Of a stretch of 9,203 nucleotides of DNA, positions 1 to 7,705 are shown piece by piece. Source of the DNA: Desulfovibrio sp. (GTDB lineage Bacteria; Desulfobacterota; Desulfovibrionia; Desulfovibrionales; Desulfovibrionaceae); assembly GCA_028708195.1 (NCBI GenBank), contig JAQVZK010000073.1, positions 1 to 9,203 on the forward strand. Reading direction: 5' to 3'. The notes under the pieces are model-generated. The model was not told the DNA's origin. It did no database searches and saw only the letters and a program-made list of their open reading frames with translations. How positions within the stretch are numbered: position 1 is the stretch's first letter; every line of letters starts with the position of its first letter. Both the position numbers and the translations under genes were made by a program.

Positions 1-1
1 C

Positions 2-1846
2 CGAAAAGGGGCATCCGCCGTACCCGTCGTACCCGCCGTACCCGCTACATCCGCCGCACAGGCCCATGCCGACCCGGCAGCACTTCTGCCGCGCATGCGT
101 TTGCTGGCCCAAGCCAAGGTGCCCACCAGGCATGATGATCTGCCTGCCTCGGTGGGTGAGGTGCTGGCGACGCTGGCGCGTGCCCTGAATGAAAACGCCG
201 CCACAGCTTCCCTTGGCGGGGCCGCGCTGTTGGGCCGCGCCAGCCGCGTCACTCTGGGGGCTACACTCGCGGTCAATGCCCTTGTGCAGGACAAGGCCGA
301 TGCCGTGGGGCTGGTTCTTTCTGCCGGGCCGGGGCTTGATCCCCGGCGGTTCGCCCTGGGAGAGCACGTCTGCGTCGTCCCCGGCGGGCTGGACCACCGG
401 GGAACAGAAATTAGCCCGCTTATGACAGATGCCCTGGAAAACCAGGCTGCACGCTGGCGTGAAGAGGGCATTGCCGCCGTGGCCTGCGTAGGAAAATTTT
501 CGCCGCGCAACCCTGCGCATGAACAAAGAATGGCTCAGGCCGTAAGCCGTGGGGTAGAAACATCCGCCCGCGGCAGTGCAAAGGCCGCCGCAGCGGATGC
601 GCCCTGCATCACCTTGGGGCACAGGCTTTCGGGCCGCCTCAATTTTCCCCGCCGTATTGCCACGGCCTACTTCAACGCCGCAGTGCAGCGCCTGCACGCG
701 AGATTTCTGGATGCGGTGGAAAACGCCCTTGCCAAGGCCGGGGTGCGGGCCGCCGTGCGTCTGCTCAAGGCTGACGGCGGGGCCGTGCCACTCAGCCTCT
801 CGCGGCTTGAGCCGGTGCAGTCCATCCTTTCCGGCCCGGCGGCCAGCGTTATGGGCACTTTGGCTCTGTGCGCCGCCGCCCGTAAGGGCTGTGCCCTGCT
901 GCTGGACATAGGCGGCACCACCACAGACATGGCTCTGGTTGTGGAAGGCTCGCCGGTGGTTGACCGGGACGGCATGATCCTTCAGGGGCGGCGCACCCTT
1001 GTGCGGACGCTTGCTTCTGTTTCCATTGGTGTGGGAGGCGACTCGCAGCTTACCGTCAATGGACACGGGGCCGAGGCATTCGTAGGGGTGGGGCCAGAGC
1101 GTCAGGGGCCAGCCATGGCCTTTGGCGGCAGTTGTCCCACTCTGCTGGACGCGCTTAATGCCTTGCACAGCTTTTGGCAAAACGAGAAAGTCAGGCCCGT
1201 CGCGGCACGGCCGTACGGACTGGCCGGGGACGTTTCGGCCTCCCTGTCTGGGCTGCAGGCACTGGCGCGCCACTGCGGTCTTGAGCCTCAAATACTCGCC
1301 CGCAGGGCCGTTGAAGACGCCCTTAAGCAGATCAGCCGCGCCGCAAAAGATCTGGTGGCGGGCATAAACGCCCAACCCATCTACACGCTGGCAGGTTTGC
1401 GGGCATTGCAGGAGGCGCACCCGGCGCGGGCCTGGCTTGTGGGCGGCCCGGCGGCCTGCATCGGGCCGCATCTGGCTGAGGCCCTCGGCATGCCCGTGGA
1501 CTGCCCACCCCACACGGCCGTGGCCAATGCCGTGGGCGCGGCCCTGACCCTGCCCACGGATGCTTTGGAAGTGTACGCTGAAACCGGCTGCGGTCTTTTG
1601 CGGGCTCCGGCGCTGGACCTGGCAGAAAACATCCGCAGGGGATTCAGCCTTGAAGCCCTTGGTCAGCGAGCCAGGGAGCTTTTGCTGCAAAGGCTGGAAC
1701 AGGCTGGAGCAGACGACGCCAGCGTGGAAATTACCGAGGCCGAAAGTTTTGCCACGCTGGAGGAAAATGGCTTTGGCAGCAAGGATATGCGCGTGTCCTG
1801 CCAGGCTGTGCCCGGGCTGGCGGGGCTTGTGGTGCAAGAATCCTGA
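2..1846 (+). CDS. Hydantoinase/oxoprolinase family ATPase (HyuA-like), 5' end missing
   Basis: This protein belongs to the hydantoinase A/5-oxoprolinase family, whose members use ATP to open cyclic amides such as hydantoins or 5-oxoproline; the substrate here cannot be told from sequence. The frame is open to the left edge, so 614 residues are visible and the true start is outside. The ATG at 95 has no Shine-Dalgarno sequence and family-like sequence (AKVPT) follows directly, so it is not a credible start. Counting from the codon at 95, visible motifs are GATLAVNALV near residue 55, SGPAASVMG near 245, the ATPase phosphate motif LLDIGGTTTD at 269-278, and VSIGVGGDS near 308. The N-terminal GxDxGGTxTD motif expected in the family must lie upstream. 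No HyuB-type partner is seen downstream. The visible N-terminus carries a short Ala/Pro/Val repeat. The family call is firm; the substrate is unknown. Confidence 0.9.
   Translation, partial: RKGASAVPVVPAVPATSAAQAHADPAALLPRMRLLAQAKVPTRHDDLPASVGEVLATLARALNENAATASLGGAALLGRASRVTLGATLAVNALVQDKADAVGLVLSAGPGLDPRRFALGEHVCVVPGGLDHRGTEISPLMTDALENQAARWREEGIAAVACVGKFSPRNPAHEQRMAQAVSRGVETSARGSAKAAAADAPCITLGHRLSGRLNFPRRIATAYFNAAVQRLHARFLDAVENALAKAGVRAAVRLLKADGGAVPLSLSRLEPVQSILSGPAASVMGTLALCAAARKGCALLLDIGGTTTDMALVVEGSPVVDRDGMILQGRRTLVRTLASVSIGVGGDSQLTVNGHGAEAFVGVGPERQGPAMAFGGSCPTLLDALNALHSFWQNEKVRPVAARPYGLAGDVSASLSGLQALARHCGLEPQILARRAVEDALKQISRAAKDLVAGINAQPIYTLAGLRALQEAHPARAWLVGGPAACIGPHLAEALGMPVDCPPHTAVANAVGAALTLPTDALEVYAETGCGLLRAPALDLAENIRRGFSLEALGQRARELLLQRLEQAGADDASVEITEAESFATLEENGFGSKDMRVSCQAVPGLAGLVVQES
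12..56 (+). repeat. Five imperfect 9-bp tandem units inside the hydantoinase gene
   Basis: The units are catccgccg (12-20), tacccgtcg (21-29), tacccgccg (30-38), tacccgcta (39-47) and catccgccg (48-56). In the gene's frame they encode a three-residue rhythm (ASA, VPV, VPA, VPA, TSA). The unit length is a multiple of three, so copy number can change without shifting the frame. It lies where the N-terminal domain normally has a short loop before the K-x-P-T segment, so it is probably a flexible linker. This is direct observation; the linker role is inference. Confidence 0.75.
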
Positions 1847-1954
1847 GGCGCTGGGTTTGCGGCAAAAAACAGCGCGGCCCGGCGCACTGGCGTGGGCGCA
1901 CTCCGGTCTGCGCCGTAGTCTGAATGTTAGGTAAGATGCGGCAGCCCAGCGCCT
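1846..1954 (+). other. Nested inverted repeats after the hydantoinase stop; possible structured RNA
   Basis: A perfect 10-bp inverted repeat, AGGCGCTGGG (1846-1855) and CCCAGCGCCT (1945-1954), encloses two smaller hairpins: GCGC/GCGC at 1872-1875 and 1882-1885, and GGCGCA/TGCGCC at 1895-1900 and 1909-1914 with an 8-nt loop. The outer arm begins on the last base of the hydantoinase stop codon. No T-run follows, so this is not a standard intrinsic terminator. It does not show the conserved boxes of a cobalamin riboswitch. GC-rich DNA gives chance stems, so a real RNA fold is only a possibility. Confidence 0.3.
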
Positions 1955-1987
1955 GTGCGGCAATTCCCCCGGTGCCCAGCTCACCCC

Positions 1988-2016
1988 TTGAAAAGCATCC
2001 CCATACGCCATAGTAT
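1988..2016 (+). promoter_or_regulatory. Candidate sigma70-type promoter for the trmL-cbiB-TSUP-RND unit
   Basis: TTGAAA (1988-1993, five of six matches to the -35 consensus) is separated by exactly 17 bp from TAGTAT (2011-2016, four of six matches to the -10 consensus). A transcript would begin near 2023 and have a leader of roughly 50 nt before the trmL ATG at 2076. A weak inverted repeat GCCCG/CGGGC (2036-2040, 2054-2058) lies in that leader. It is the best promoter-like pair in the gap. No operator is recognised. Confidence 0.45.
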
Positions 2017-2075
2017 CGCTCTCCCAAAGAAATCTGCCCGACCGAAAACCCGACGGGCGTGCGAGTGCGATAATC

Positions 2076-2558
2076 ATGCAGATAGTTCTTTATGAACCGG
2101 AAATTCCCCCCAATACAGGCAATGTCGCCAGGCTCTGCGCCGCCACCGGCGTGACGCTCAACCTTATTGAACCCTTGGGGTTCAAGCTTGAAGACCGCTA
2201 CCTCAAGCGCGCCGGGCTGGATTACTGGCCCAATGTTCATCTGAAGGTATGGCCCAACTGGCAGACTTTTTTGCAAGGTTCCGGGGCAGGGGATACGGCC
2301 GGGCGGCTGGTATTCACCTCGGCCAAGGGCAGCGAAACGAGCGCAATGGTCCACCATTTTGCCTTTGAGCCCGACGATTTTCTGGTTTTCGGGCCAGAAA
2401 CACGCGGTTTGCCGCAAGACATTTTGGATTTTTCGCCGCACCGGGTGCGCATCCCCATGCTTGCGGGGCGCGTGCGCAGTATCAACCTTTCCACATCGGC
2501 GGGCATTGTGCTGTATGCGGCCCTGGCCAGAGCCGGTCTTATGGAGAGTTGGGCGTGA
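2076..2558 (+). CDS. trmL: tRNA (cytidine/uridine-34 2'-O)-methyltransferase TrmL
   Basis: TrmL is a small cytoplasmic SPOUT-class methyltransferase that uses S-adenosylmethionine to methylate the ribose of the wobble base 34, in E. coli on the two tRNA-Leu species with CAA and UAA-type anticodons. At 160 residues it matches the usual size of about 155-160. The N-terminus IVLYEPEIPPNTGN (residues 3-16) with R19 is the family signature. FGPETRGLP (105-113) and RSINLS (134-139) followed by a Ser/Ala-rich helix form the SAM-binding trefoil knot. The ATG at 2076 fits the family N-terminus exactly, although the Shine-Dalgarno sequence is weak (GCGAG at best). The stop codon overlaps the GTG start of cbiB, implying translational coupling. 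It is probably the first gene of a four-gene unit. The identification is secure; substrate tRNAs are inferred from the E. coli enzyme. Confidence 0.95.
   Translation: MQIVLYEPEIPPNTGNVARLCAATGVTLNLIEPLGFKLEDRYLKRAGLDYWPNVHLKVWPNWQTFLQGSGAGDTAGRLVFTSAKGSETSAMVHHFAFEPDDFLVFGPETRGLPQDILDFSPHRVRIPMLAGRVRSINLSTSAGIVLYAALARAGLMESWA
2543..2557 (+). promoter_or_regulatory. Ribosome binding site and GTG start of cbiB
   Basis: GGAG (2543-2546) sits 8 nt before the GTG at 2555-2557, a normal spacing. The in-frame TTG at 2549 lies only 2 nt from GGAG and would be badly placed. The GTG shares bases with the trmL TGA (2556-2558), giving the common GTGA stop-start overlap. This decides the start at 2555. 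Confidence 0.7.
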
Positions 2559-3742
2559 ATCTCTTGGAGGGGCTGTCCTTGGCGTTTCCCTGGTCTGTGT
2601 GGGAATGCTGGTGGCTGGCCCCTCTGGCCCTTGTTCTGGATTTATGGCTTGGTGATCCTGCCTTGCCCTGGCGGCACCCTGTCTGCCTTGTGGGCAAATT
2701 GCTGGAGGCGCTTGAGCGCCCCGCGCGGCGCTTCATGCTGGCGCAAGGCACCGGACGCGAGCGTGGCCGGGGCAGACTGGCCGGAGCGGCAGCCCTGTTT
2801 ATATTGATAGCCTGTGCTGGTGTTGTCGTCTGGTGTGCGGTGTCTCTGCCAGTGCTGGGCCTGGTGGCGGCCGTCTATCTGGCCTGGGCCGGGCTTGCTA
2901 TGGGCAGCCTGTTGCAAACGGGGCATCTTGTGCTGGAAAGAGTGGAGCAGACACCCGTTGCCGGGGCACGCCAGGCGCTTGCGTGGCTCGTGAGCCGCGA
3001 CACCAGCGTGATGGATCGGCCTCTCATGCGCAAAACGCTGGCCGACACGCTTTCTGAAAATCTTACAGATGCCTTCACCGCGCCGTTTTTCTGGCTGCTT
3101 GTGGGCGGGCCGGTAGCCCTTTGGTGCTACAAGGCCGTGAGCACCACAGACTCCATGTGGGGCTACATGACGGATAAATGGCGCTGGCTCGGTTGGGCCG
3201 GGGCGCGGGCCGACGACGTGCTGGCCTTTGTGCCAGCCCGGCTGGCGGCGCTGAGTGCGGGGCTGGTTCACGCTCTTTATGGGGCGCGGCAAAGGCTTGA
3301 AGCCAAATGCCAGGCGGCTGGGCACGGTGATGCCAGCGCGCCAACAGCCGAGCCAACAGCCGAGCCAACAACCACGCCAACAACCGCATCGCCAACCAGT
3401 TTCGGAGCCGCGTATTTGCCCGGCCGTTGGTCTGGCCGCTGGCCCGGTGTGGCCGTGGTGGCCCGGCAGGCAGCGGGCATGCCCAGCCCCAATTCAGGCT
3501 GGCCCATGACGGCCTGCGCCTGGCTGTGCGGGGCGCGTATGGCCGGACCTTCTGTGTATTTTGGAGAGCTGGTGGACAAACCCTGGCTGGGCCCGCCCCC
3601 GCAAGCGGCTGCGCCTGCTGCTTGTCTTGCCGCGTGGGACGCCCCCCGCCTGCTGACCTTGTGTGCCCTGTTGCGGCAAAGCGCGCTTTACGGTGGCCTG
3701 GCCCTGTGGCTTCTGACCCTTGCGTGTCATTTTATTTTCTGA
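2555..3742 (+). CDS. cbiB: Adenosylcobinamide-phosphate synthase CbiB/CobD, with repeat insert
   Basis: CbiB is an inner-membrane enzyme of late cobamide synthesis; it joins adenosylcobyric acid to (R)-1-amino-2-propanol (or its O-phosphate) to give adenosylcobinamide (phosphate). Read from the GTG at 2555 it has 395 residues, longer than the usual 310-330. Family motifs are present in order: LDLWLGDP (28-35) followed by HPV, RDTSVMD (148-154), SEN, STTDSMWGY (D199), ADDVLAFVPARL (D220-D221) and SPNSGWP (311-317), then GPSVYFGE. Hydrophobic stretches near residues 20-32, 75-105 and the C-terminus fit a multi-pass membrane protein. The extra length comes mainly from a low-complexity Pro/Thr/Ala stretch at 262-281 and surrounding loop, between the PAR segment and SPNSGWP. 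It overlaps trmL by 4 nt and ends 9 nt before the TSUP gene. No other cobamide gene is in the window. The call is firm; the insert's effect is unknown. Confidence 0.93.
   Translation: MNLLEGLSLAFPWSVWECWWLAPLALVLDLWLGDPALPWRHPVCLVGKLLEALERPARRFMLAQGTGRERGRGRLAGAAALFILIACAGVVVWCAVSLPVLGLVAAVYLAWAGLAMGSLLQTGHLVLERVEQTPVAGARQALAWLVSRDTSVMDRPLMRKTLADTLSENLTDAFTAPFFWLLVGGPVALWCYKAVSTTDSMWGYMTDKWRWLGWAGARADDVLAFVPARLAALSAGLVHALYGARQRLEAKCQAAGHGDASAPTAEPTAEPTTTPTTASPTSFGAAYLPGRWSGRWPGVAVVARQAAGMPSPNSGWPMTACAWLCGARMAGPSVYFGELVDKPWLGPPPQAAAPAACLAAWDAPRLLTLCALLRQSALYGGLALWLLTLACHFIF
3338..3397 (+). repeat. Five 12-bp in-frame units in cbiB
   Basis: The units are gcgccaacagcc (3338-3349), gagccaacagcc (3350-3361), gagccaacaacc (3362-3373), acgccaacaacc (3374-3385) and a diverged gcatcgccaacc (3386-3397). 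They encode APTA, EPTA, EPTT, TPTT and ASPT, residues 262-281 of CbiB. Units of 12 bp keep the frame, so copy number may vary between strains. The stretch lies in a predicted hydrophilic loop between conserved motifs. It is coding sequence, not a CRISPR or a regulatory repeat. Confidence 0.85.
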
Positions 3743-3751
3743 GGCTTTTTT

Positions 3752-4489
3752 ATGTTTACGATCATTCTGTATACTGTGTCCATGCTGGTAGGCTTTCTGG
3801 TCGGCATCACCGGGGTTGGGGGCATCCTCATTCCACCGGCGCTCATCTTGTTCAGCGGGCAGGAGGTGCACATGGCTATGGGCACAGCCCTGGCCTCTTT
3901 TATGCCCGTGGGGCTGGTGGGAACTATCATGTACCGCCGCCTGGGCCATATTGACTGGCGCAAGGCCCTGCCTTACATGGCGGGCAGTCTGGCCGCCTGG
4001 CCCGGGGCCATGCTCAATGGCATGCTGCCTGCGGGGCCTCTGGTGGCTCTTTTGTCCTGCATTATCATTTTTTCCGGCCTGTGCGCCTTGCGTCCCCCCA
4101 AGCCGGGAAACGGCAGCGTGTTCTGGCAGAGCGGCATGGGATTTTTCTGCATCGGAGCCGTGACGGCTCTGCTGGCAGGCCTGACGGGCGCGGGCGGCCC
4201 TGTGGTGTCCATTCCCTGGATGATCATTGTCGGGGTTCCGCCAATGGTGGCGGTGGGGCTTGCCATGCCCTATCAGGTGACCACGGCCTTTTTTGGCACC
4301 ATCGGCAACGTGGCTGAGGGGCATGTGGACTTTACCATTCTGCCCTATATCTGTCTTATGGCTCTGGCAGGACTCTTGGCGGGGGTTGCTGTGGCCAGAC
4401 GCATTCCCACGGGGATGCTACGCAAGCTTATTGGCGGCCTGTGTTGCGGACTCGGCCTCTTTTTGCTTTTGCGTCTGATACTCAGTTGA
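3752..4489 (+). CDS. TSUP family (TauE/SafE) membrane permease
   Basis: This is a 245-residue multi-pass membrane protein of the TSUP (TauE/SafE, formerly DUF81) family, whose characterised members move sulfite, sulfoacetate, taurine-derived or other sulfur anions across the inner membrane. The two family half-repeats are clear: GITGVGGILIPP at residues 18-29 and GLTGAGGPVVSIP at 143-155, each a glycine-rich turn between hydrophobic helices. About seven or eight hydrophobic segments can be seen, and the protein ends in a hydrophobic helix, as usual for this family. The length is typical (240-270). The ATG at 3752 has GAGG (3741-3744) 7 nt upstream, overlapping the cbiB stop, so coupled translation is likely. 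The RND gene starts 13 nt downstream. The substrate cannot be named; export of a sulfur anion would suit a sulfate reducer but is inference. Confidence 0.88.
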   Translation: MFTIILYTVSMLVGFLVGITGVGGILIPPALILFSGQEVHMAMGTALASFMPVGLVGTIMYRRLGHIDWRKALPYMAGSLAAWPGAMLNGMLPAGPLVALLSCIIIFSGLCALRPPKPGNGSVFWQSGMGFFCIGAVTALLAGLTGAGGPVVSIPWMIIVGVPPMVAVGLAMPYQVTTAFFGTIGNVAEGHVDFTILPYICLMALAGLLAGVAVARRIPTGMLRKLIGGLCCGLGLFLLLRLILS

Positions 4490-4502
4490 TGTAAGAAAAA
4501 TT

Positions 4503-7500
4503 ATGAATATAGCCGCCATATTTATTCGCCGGCCCGTAGCCACGGTGCTGCTTATGCTCGGCATGCTCTTCTTCGGCATGACGGGCTACAATAATCTGCC
4601 CGTCAACCATCTGCCCAATGTGGATTTTCCCACCATTCAGGTCATGGCCGACCTGGCAGGAGCTGACCCGGAAACAATGGCGGCATCCGTGGCCACTCCG
4701 CTGGAAAAGGAATTTTTTACCATTGCGGGCATTGACTCCATTTCTTCGGTCAACTCCACAGGCCGAACCCGCATCACCATACAGTTTGCCCTTGACCGCG
4801 ATATCGATGCGGCGGCTCTTGACGTGCAATCGGCCATTGGCCTGGCTCAGCGGCGCATGCCGTCCAGCATGACCACGCCGCCCAGCTTTCGTAAGGTCAA
4901 CCCGGCCGACATGCCCATACTGTACTTGCGCGTGTCTTCTGAAACCTTGCCCCTGTATTCCCTCAACGAGTACGCCGACACCCTCATTGGCCAAAGGCTT
5001 TCGATGGTCCAGGGCGTGGCCCAGGTGGTGGTGTACGGGCAGAAAAAATACGCGGTGCGCGTACAGCTTGATCCCGACGAACTGGCTTCGCGCGGTCTGG
5101 GCATCGACGAAGTGGCCGACGCCGTGGCCGCCGCCAACAGCATGCTGCCCACCGGCTCGCTGGAAGGACGCCAGAAGGCCAGCGCCATCAAGTCTTCGGG
5201 GCAACTGCTCAACGCCCGCGCCTTTCAGGATACGGTGGTGGCCTACCGCAACGGCGCACCCGTGCGCCTGAGCGACCTTGGGCAGGTGGTGGACAGCGTC
5301 AAGCAGGACAAGCAGATCACCTGGGGCAACGGCGGCGCGCCGGGCATCACCCTTGCTGTGGAACGTCAGCCCGGAACCAATACCGTGCAGGTGGTGGACG
5401 CCATCCGCGCGCTGCTGCCGGGTCTTGAGCGCCAGTTACCGCCCTCCGTATCGCTGGAAATTTTTTACGACCGTTCTGATTCCATCCGCCACTCGGTGGC
5501 AGATGTTAAATTTACTCTGGTACTTACCGTTTTTCTGGTGGTGCTTGTCATCTTTGTTTTCTTGCGCAATTTGCCTGCCACCATTATTCCCAGCCTTGCG
5601 CTGCCCATGTCGGTCATATCCACCTTTGGTATTATGGCGGTGCTTGGCTACAGCCTCGACAACCTTTCGCTCATGGCCCTCACCCTGGCCGTGGGCTTTG
5701 TGGTGGACGACGCCATCGTCATGCTTGAAAATATCGTGCGCCATCAGGAGATGGGCAAGGACCCGCTCACTGCGGCCTACGAGGGCTCGGCCGAAATTGG
5801 CTTCACCATCGTATCCATGACCATTTCTCTGGCGGCGGTGTTTATTCCCGTGCTTTTTATGGGCGGCATTGTGGGGCGTTTGTTCAGGGAATTTGCCGTG
5901 GTCATTATCACGGCCATTCTGGCTTCGGGCGTGGTATCGCTCACGCTTACACCAATGCTCTGCGCGTACTTTCTCAAGGCCAAGGGCGCGCACAGGGTTG
6001 GCCGTAGCGCGGGCCAGGGGTTGTACGGCTGGCTTGAACGCGGCTTTGACCGCCTGAACCAGCTTTATGCCCGTTCTCTGGATGTCGTACTGCGCCACCG
6101 CCTGAAAACTCTTATCGCCTCTCTGGTTCTGCTGGGCCTTACGGTCTGGCTTGGCATGGCCATACCCAAGGGCTTTCTGCCCGTGGAAGATATGGGCATG
6201 CTGGTGGCCAGCACCGAGGCGGAACAGGGCGTGTCTTACGAAGGCATGGTCAACGCGCAGCACAGCCTTGATCCCCTGCTGGAAAAAAATCCCCATCTGT
6301 CCATGTACAATTCCATTGTGGGCATTGTTGGCGGCAGCCCCAGCATGAACAACGGCATCCTGCTTATGCCGCTCAAGCCGCACGACCAGCGCCCCGGTAT
6401 TGAGCAGGTGGCGGAACAATTGCGGCGCGAACTCAATATTTCGCCTTCCATGCGGGTTTTTGTGCGCGTGCCCCCGGCCATCAATCTGGGGGGGCGTTCG
6501 TCCAAGGCGCTCTATCAGTACACGCTTTCAGGCCCGGACATAGAAGCCCTCTACGGCAGTGCACAGGAAATTGAAGAAGCCCTGCGCGCCCTGCCACAGG
6601 TACAGGACGTGAACAGCGACCTGCAACTGAAAAATCCCGAACTGCGCGTCACCATTGACCGCAACCGGGCGGCGGCGCTGGGCGTCAGCCCGCATCAGAT
6701 TGACTTGGCGCTGCAGTCGGCCTACGGCTCGCGCGAAATATCCACCATCTATGCGCCCACCAACGACTATACGGTCTTTGTGGAATTGCAGAAAAAATTT
6801 CAGCAGGACAGCTCGGCGTTGTCCCGCCTGTATGTGCGCGCCGCAGACGGCAACCTTGTGCCTCTGGACACCCTGGTCAAAATGGAGCCGGGCGTGGGGC
6901 CCATTGCCGTGAACCACAACGGCCAGTTCCCCTCGGTGACCATTTCTTACAACCTGCGGCCCGGTGTGTCGCTGGGGCAGGGTGTTGGCGCTGTTGAAGC
7001 CGCCGCGCAGCCCCTCTTGCCCGACACCGTGACCGCTGCGTCACAGGGTACGGCCCAGGCTTTTCAAAGCTCGCTGACGGGTATGGGCTGGCTGCTTCTG
7101 CTGGCCATTGTGGTCATCTATCTGGTGCTGGGCATTTTGTATGAAAGTTTCATCCACCCGCTGACCATCCTCTCCGGGCTGCCTTCGGCGGGCTTTGGCG
7201 CGCTGGCGACACTCTGGCTGTTCGGGCTGGACCTGAACCTCTACGGCTTTGTGGGCGTGATCATGCTGCTGGGCATCGTTAAAAAGAACGCCATCATGAT
7301 GCTGGACTTCGCCCTTGAGGCGCAACGGAACAACCCGGACGTGGAGCCGCTGGAGGCCATCACGCGTGGCTGCCATGTGCGCTTTCGGCCCATCATGATG
7401 ACAACGGTGGCAGCACTTATGGGGGCTCTGCCCATCGCCATTGGCGTAGGGGCGGGCGCAGAGGCCCGTCGGCCTCTGGGGATGGCTGTGGTTGGCGGCC

Positions 7501-7685
7501 TGTGTTTTTCGCAGATTGTCACGCTCTACATTACGCCCGTTTACTATTACTATATGGAAAAGCTCTCGCGCTCCCTGGGCAGACGGTGGGGCGGGCGGTT
7601 CCGCAAAGGCACGCGATCAGATGAAAAAGGCAGCGACACCGGAACCGTTGTGGGGGGCGTGCCAAAGCACAGGGAATCTGCGTAG
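4503..7685 (+). CDS. RND/HAE1 family efflux transporter permease subunit (AcrB/MdtB/MdtC-like)
   Basis: This 1060-residue protein is the proton-driven inner-membrane pump of a tripartite RND efflux system, which normally works with a periplasmic adaptor and an outer-membrane channel. The start MNIAAIFIRRPVATVLLML is typical. Twelve membrane helices in the 1+5+1+5 RND pattern with two large periplasmic domains can be traced; helices 2-4 lie near 337-410. The proton-relay residues are intact: D402-D403 in VGFVVDDAIVMLEN, K928 in KKNAIM, and R960 and T967 in RFRPIMMT, matching AcrB D407/D408, K940, R971 and T978. Overall style is closest to MdtB/MdtC rather than to heavy-metal (CzcA) pumps. After the last helix a basic, glycine-rich tail of about 40 residues extends the protein. 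The Shine-Dalgarno sequence is weak (TAAGAA). No adaptor or outer-membrane gene flanks it. The family is certain; the drug or solute exported is unknown. Confidence 0.95.
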   Translation: MNIAAIFIRRPVATVLLMLGMLFFGMTGYNNLPVNHLPNVDFPTIQVMADLAGADPETMAASVATPLEKEFFTIAGIDSISSVNSTGRTRITIQFALDRDIDAAALDVQSAIGLAQRRMPSSMTTPPSFRKVNPADMPILYLRVSSETLPLYSLNEYADTLIGQRLSMVQGVAQVVVYGQKKYAVRVQLDPDELASRGLGIDEVADAVAAANSMLPTGSLEGRQKASAIKSSGQLLNARAFQDTVVAYRNGAPVRLSDLGQVVDSVKQDKQITWGNGGAPGITLAVERQPGTNTVQVVDAIRALLPGLERQLPPSVSLEIFYDRSDSIRHSVADVKFTLVLTVFLVVLVIFVFLRNLPATIIPSLALPMSVISTFGIMAVLGYSLDNLSLMALTLAVGFVVDDAIVMLENIVRHQEMGKDPLTAAYEGSAEIGFTIVSMTISLAAVFIPVLFMGGIVGRLFREFAVVIITAILASGVVSLTLTPMLCAYFLKAKGAHRVGRSAGQGLYGWLERGFDRLNQLYARSLDVVLRHRLKTLIASLVLLGLTVWLGMAIPKGFLPVEDMGMLVASTEAEQGVSYEGMVNAQHSLDPLLEKNPHLSMYNSIVGIVGGSPSMNNGILLMPLKPHDQRPGIEQVAEQLRRELNISPSMRVFVRVPPAINLGGRSSKALYQYTLSGPDIEALYGSAQEIEEALRALPQVQDVNSDLQLKNPELRVTIDRNRAAALGVSPHQIDLALQSAYGSREISTIYAPTNDYTVFVELQKKFQQDSSALSRLYVRAADGNLVPLDTLVKMEPGVGPIAVNHNGQFPSVTISYNLRPGVSLGQGVGAVEAAAQPLLPDTVTAASQGTAQAFQSSLTGMGWLLLLAIVVIYLVLGILYESFIHPLTILSGLPSAGFGALATLWLFGLDLNLYGFVGVIMLLGIVKKNAIMMLDFALEAQRNNPDVEPLEAITRGCHVRFRPIMMTTVAALMGALPIAIGVGAGAEARRPLGMAVVGGLCFSQIVTLYITPVYYYYMEKLSRSLGRRWGGRFRKGTRSDEKGSDTGTVVGGVPKHRESA

Positions 7686-7705
7686 TTTGCAGAGACATCT
7701 CCGCA

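Noticed and set aside
95..97. ATG at 95 as the start of the hydantoinase gene
   Set aside because: No Shine-Dalgarno sequence, the frame is open to the window edge, and the family's N-terminal GxDxGGTxTD motif would be missing.
1847..2075. Cobalamin riboswitch ahead of the unit containing cbiB
   Set aside because: I looked for the conserved B12-box sequence on both strands and found none; cbiB itself follows trmL by overlap, leaving no room for its own leader.
1731..2441. Minus-strand open frame covering the trmL promoter gap
   Set aside because: It overlaps the well-supported hydantoinase 3' end and trmL and shows no family resemblance; it is a shadow frame.
3338..3397. Short regular repeats as a CRISPR array
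   Set aside because: The 12-bp units are back to back without spacers and are translated in frame within cbiB.
5436..6419. Long open frame on the minus strand (327 codons)
   Set aside because: It lies wholly antisense to the RND gene, and its translation is rich in His/Gln/Arg with no recognisable motif, as expected for the shadow of a GC-rich gene.
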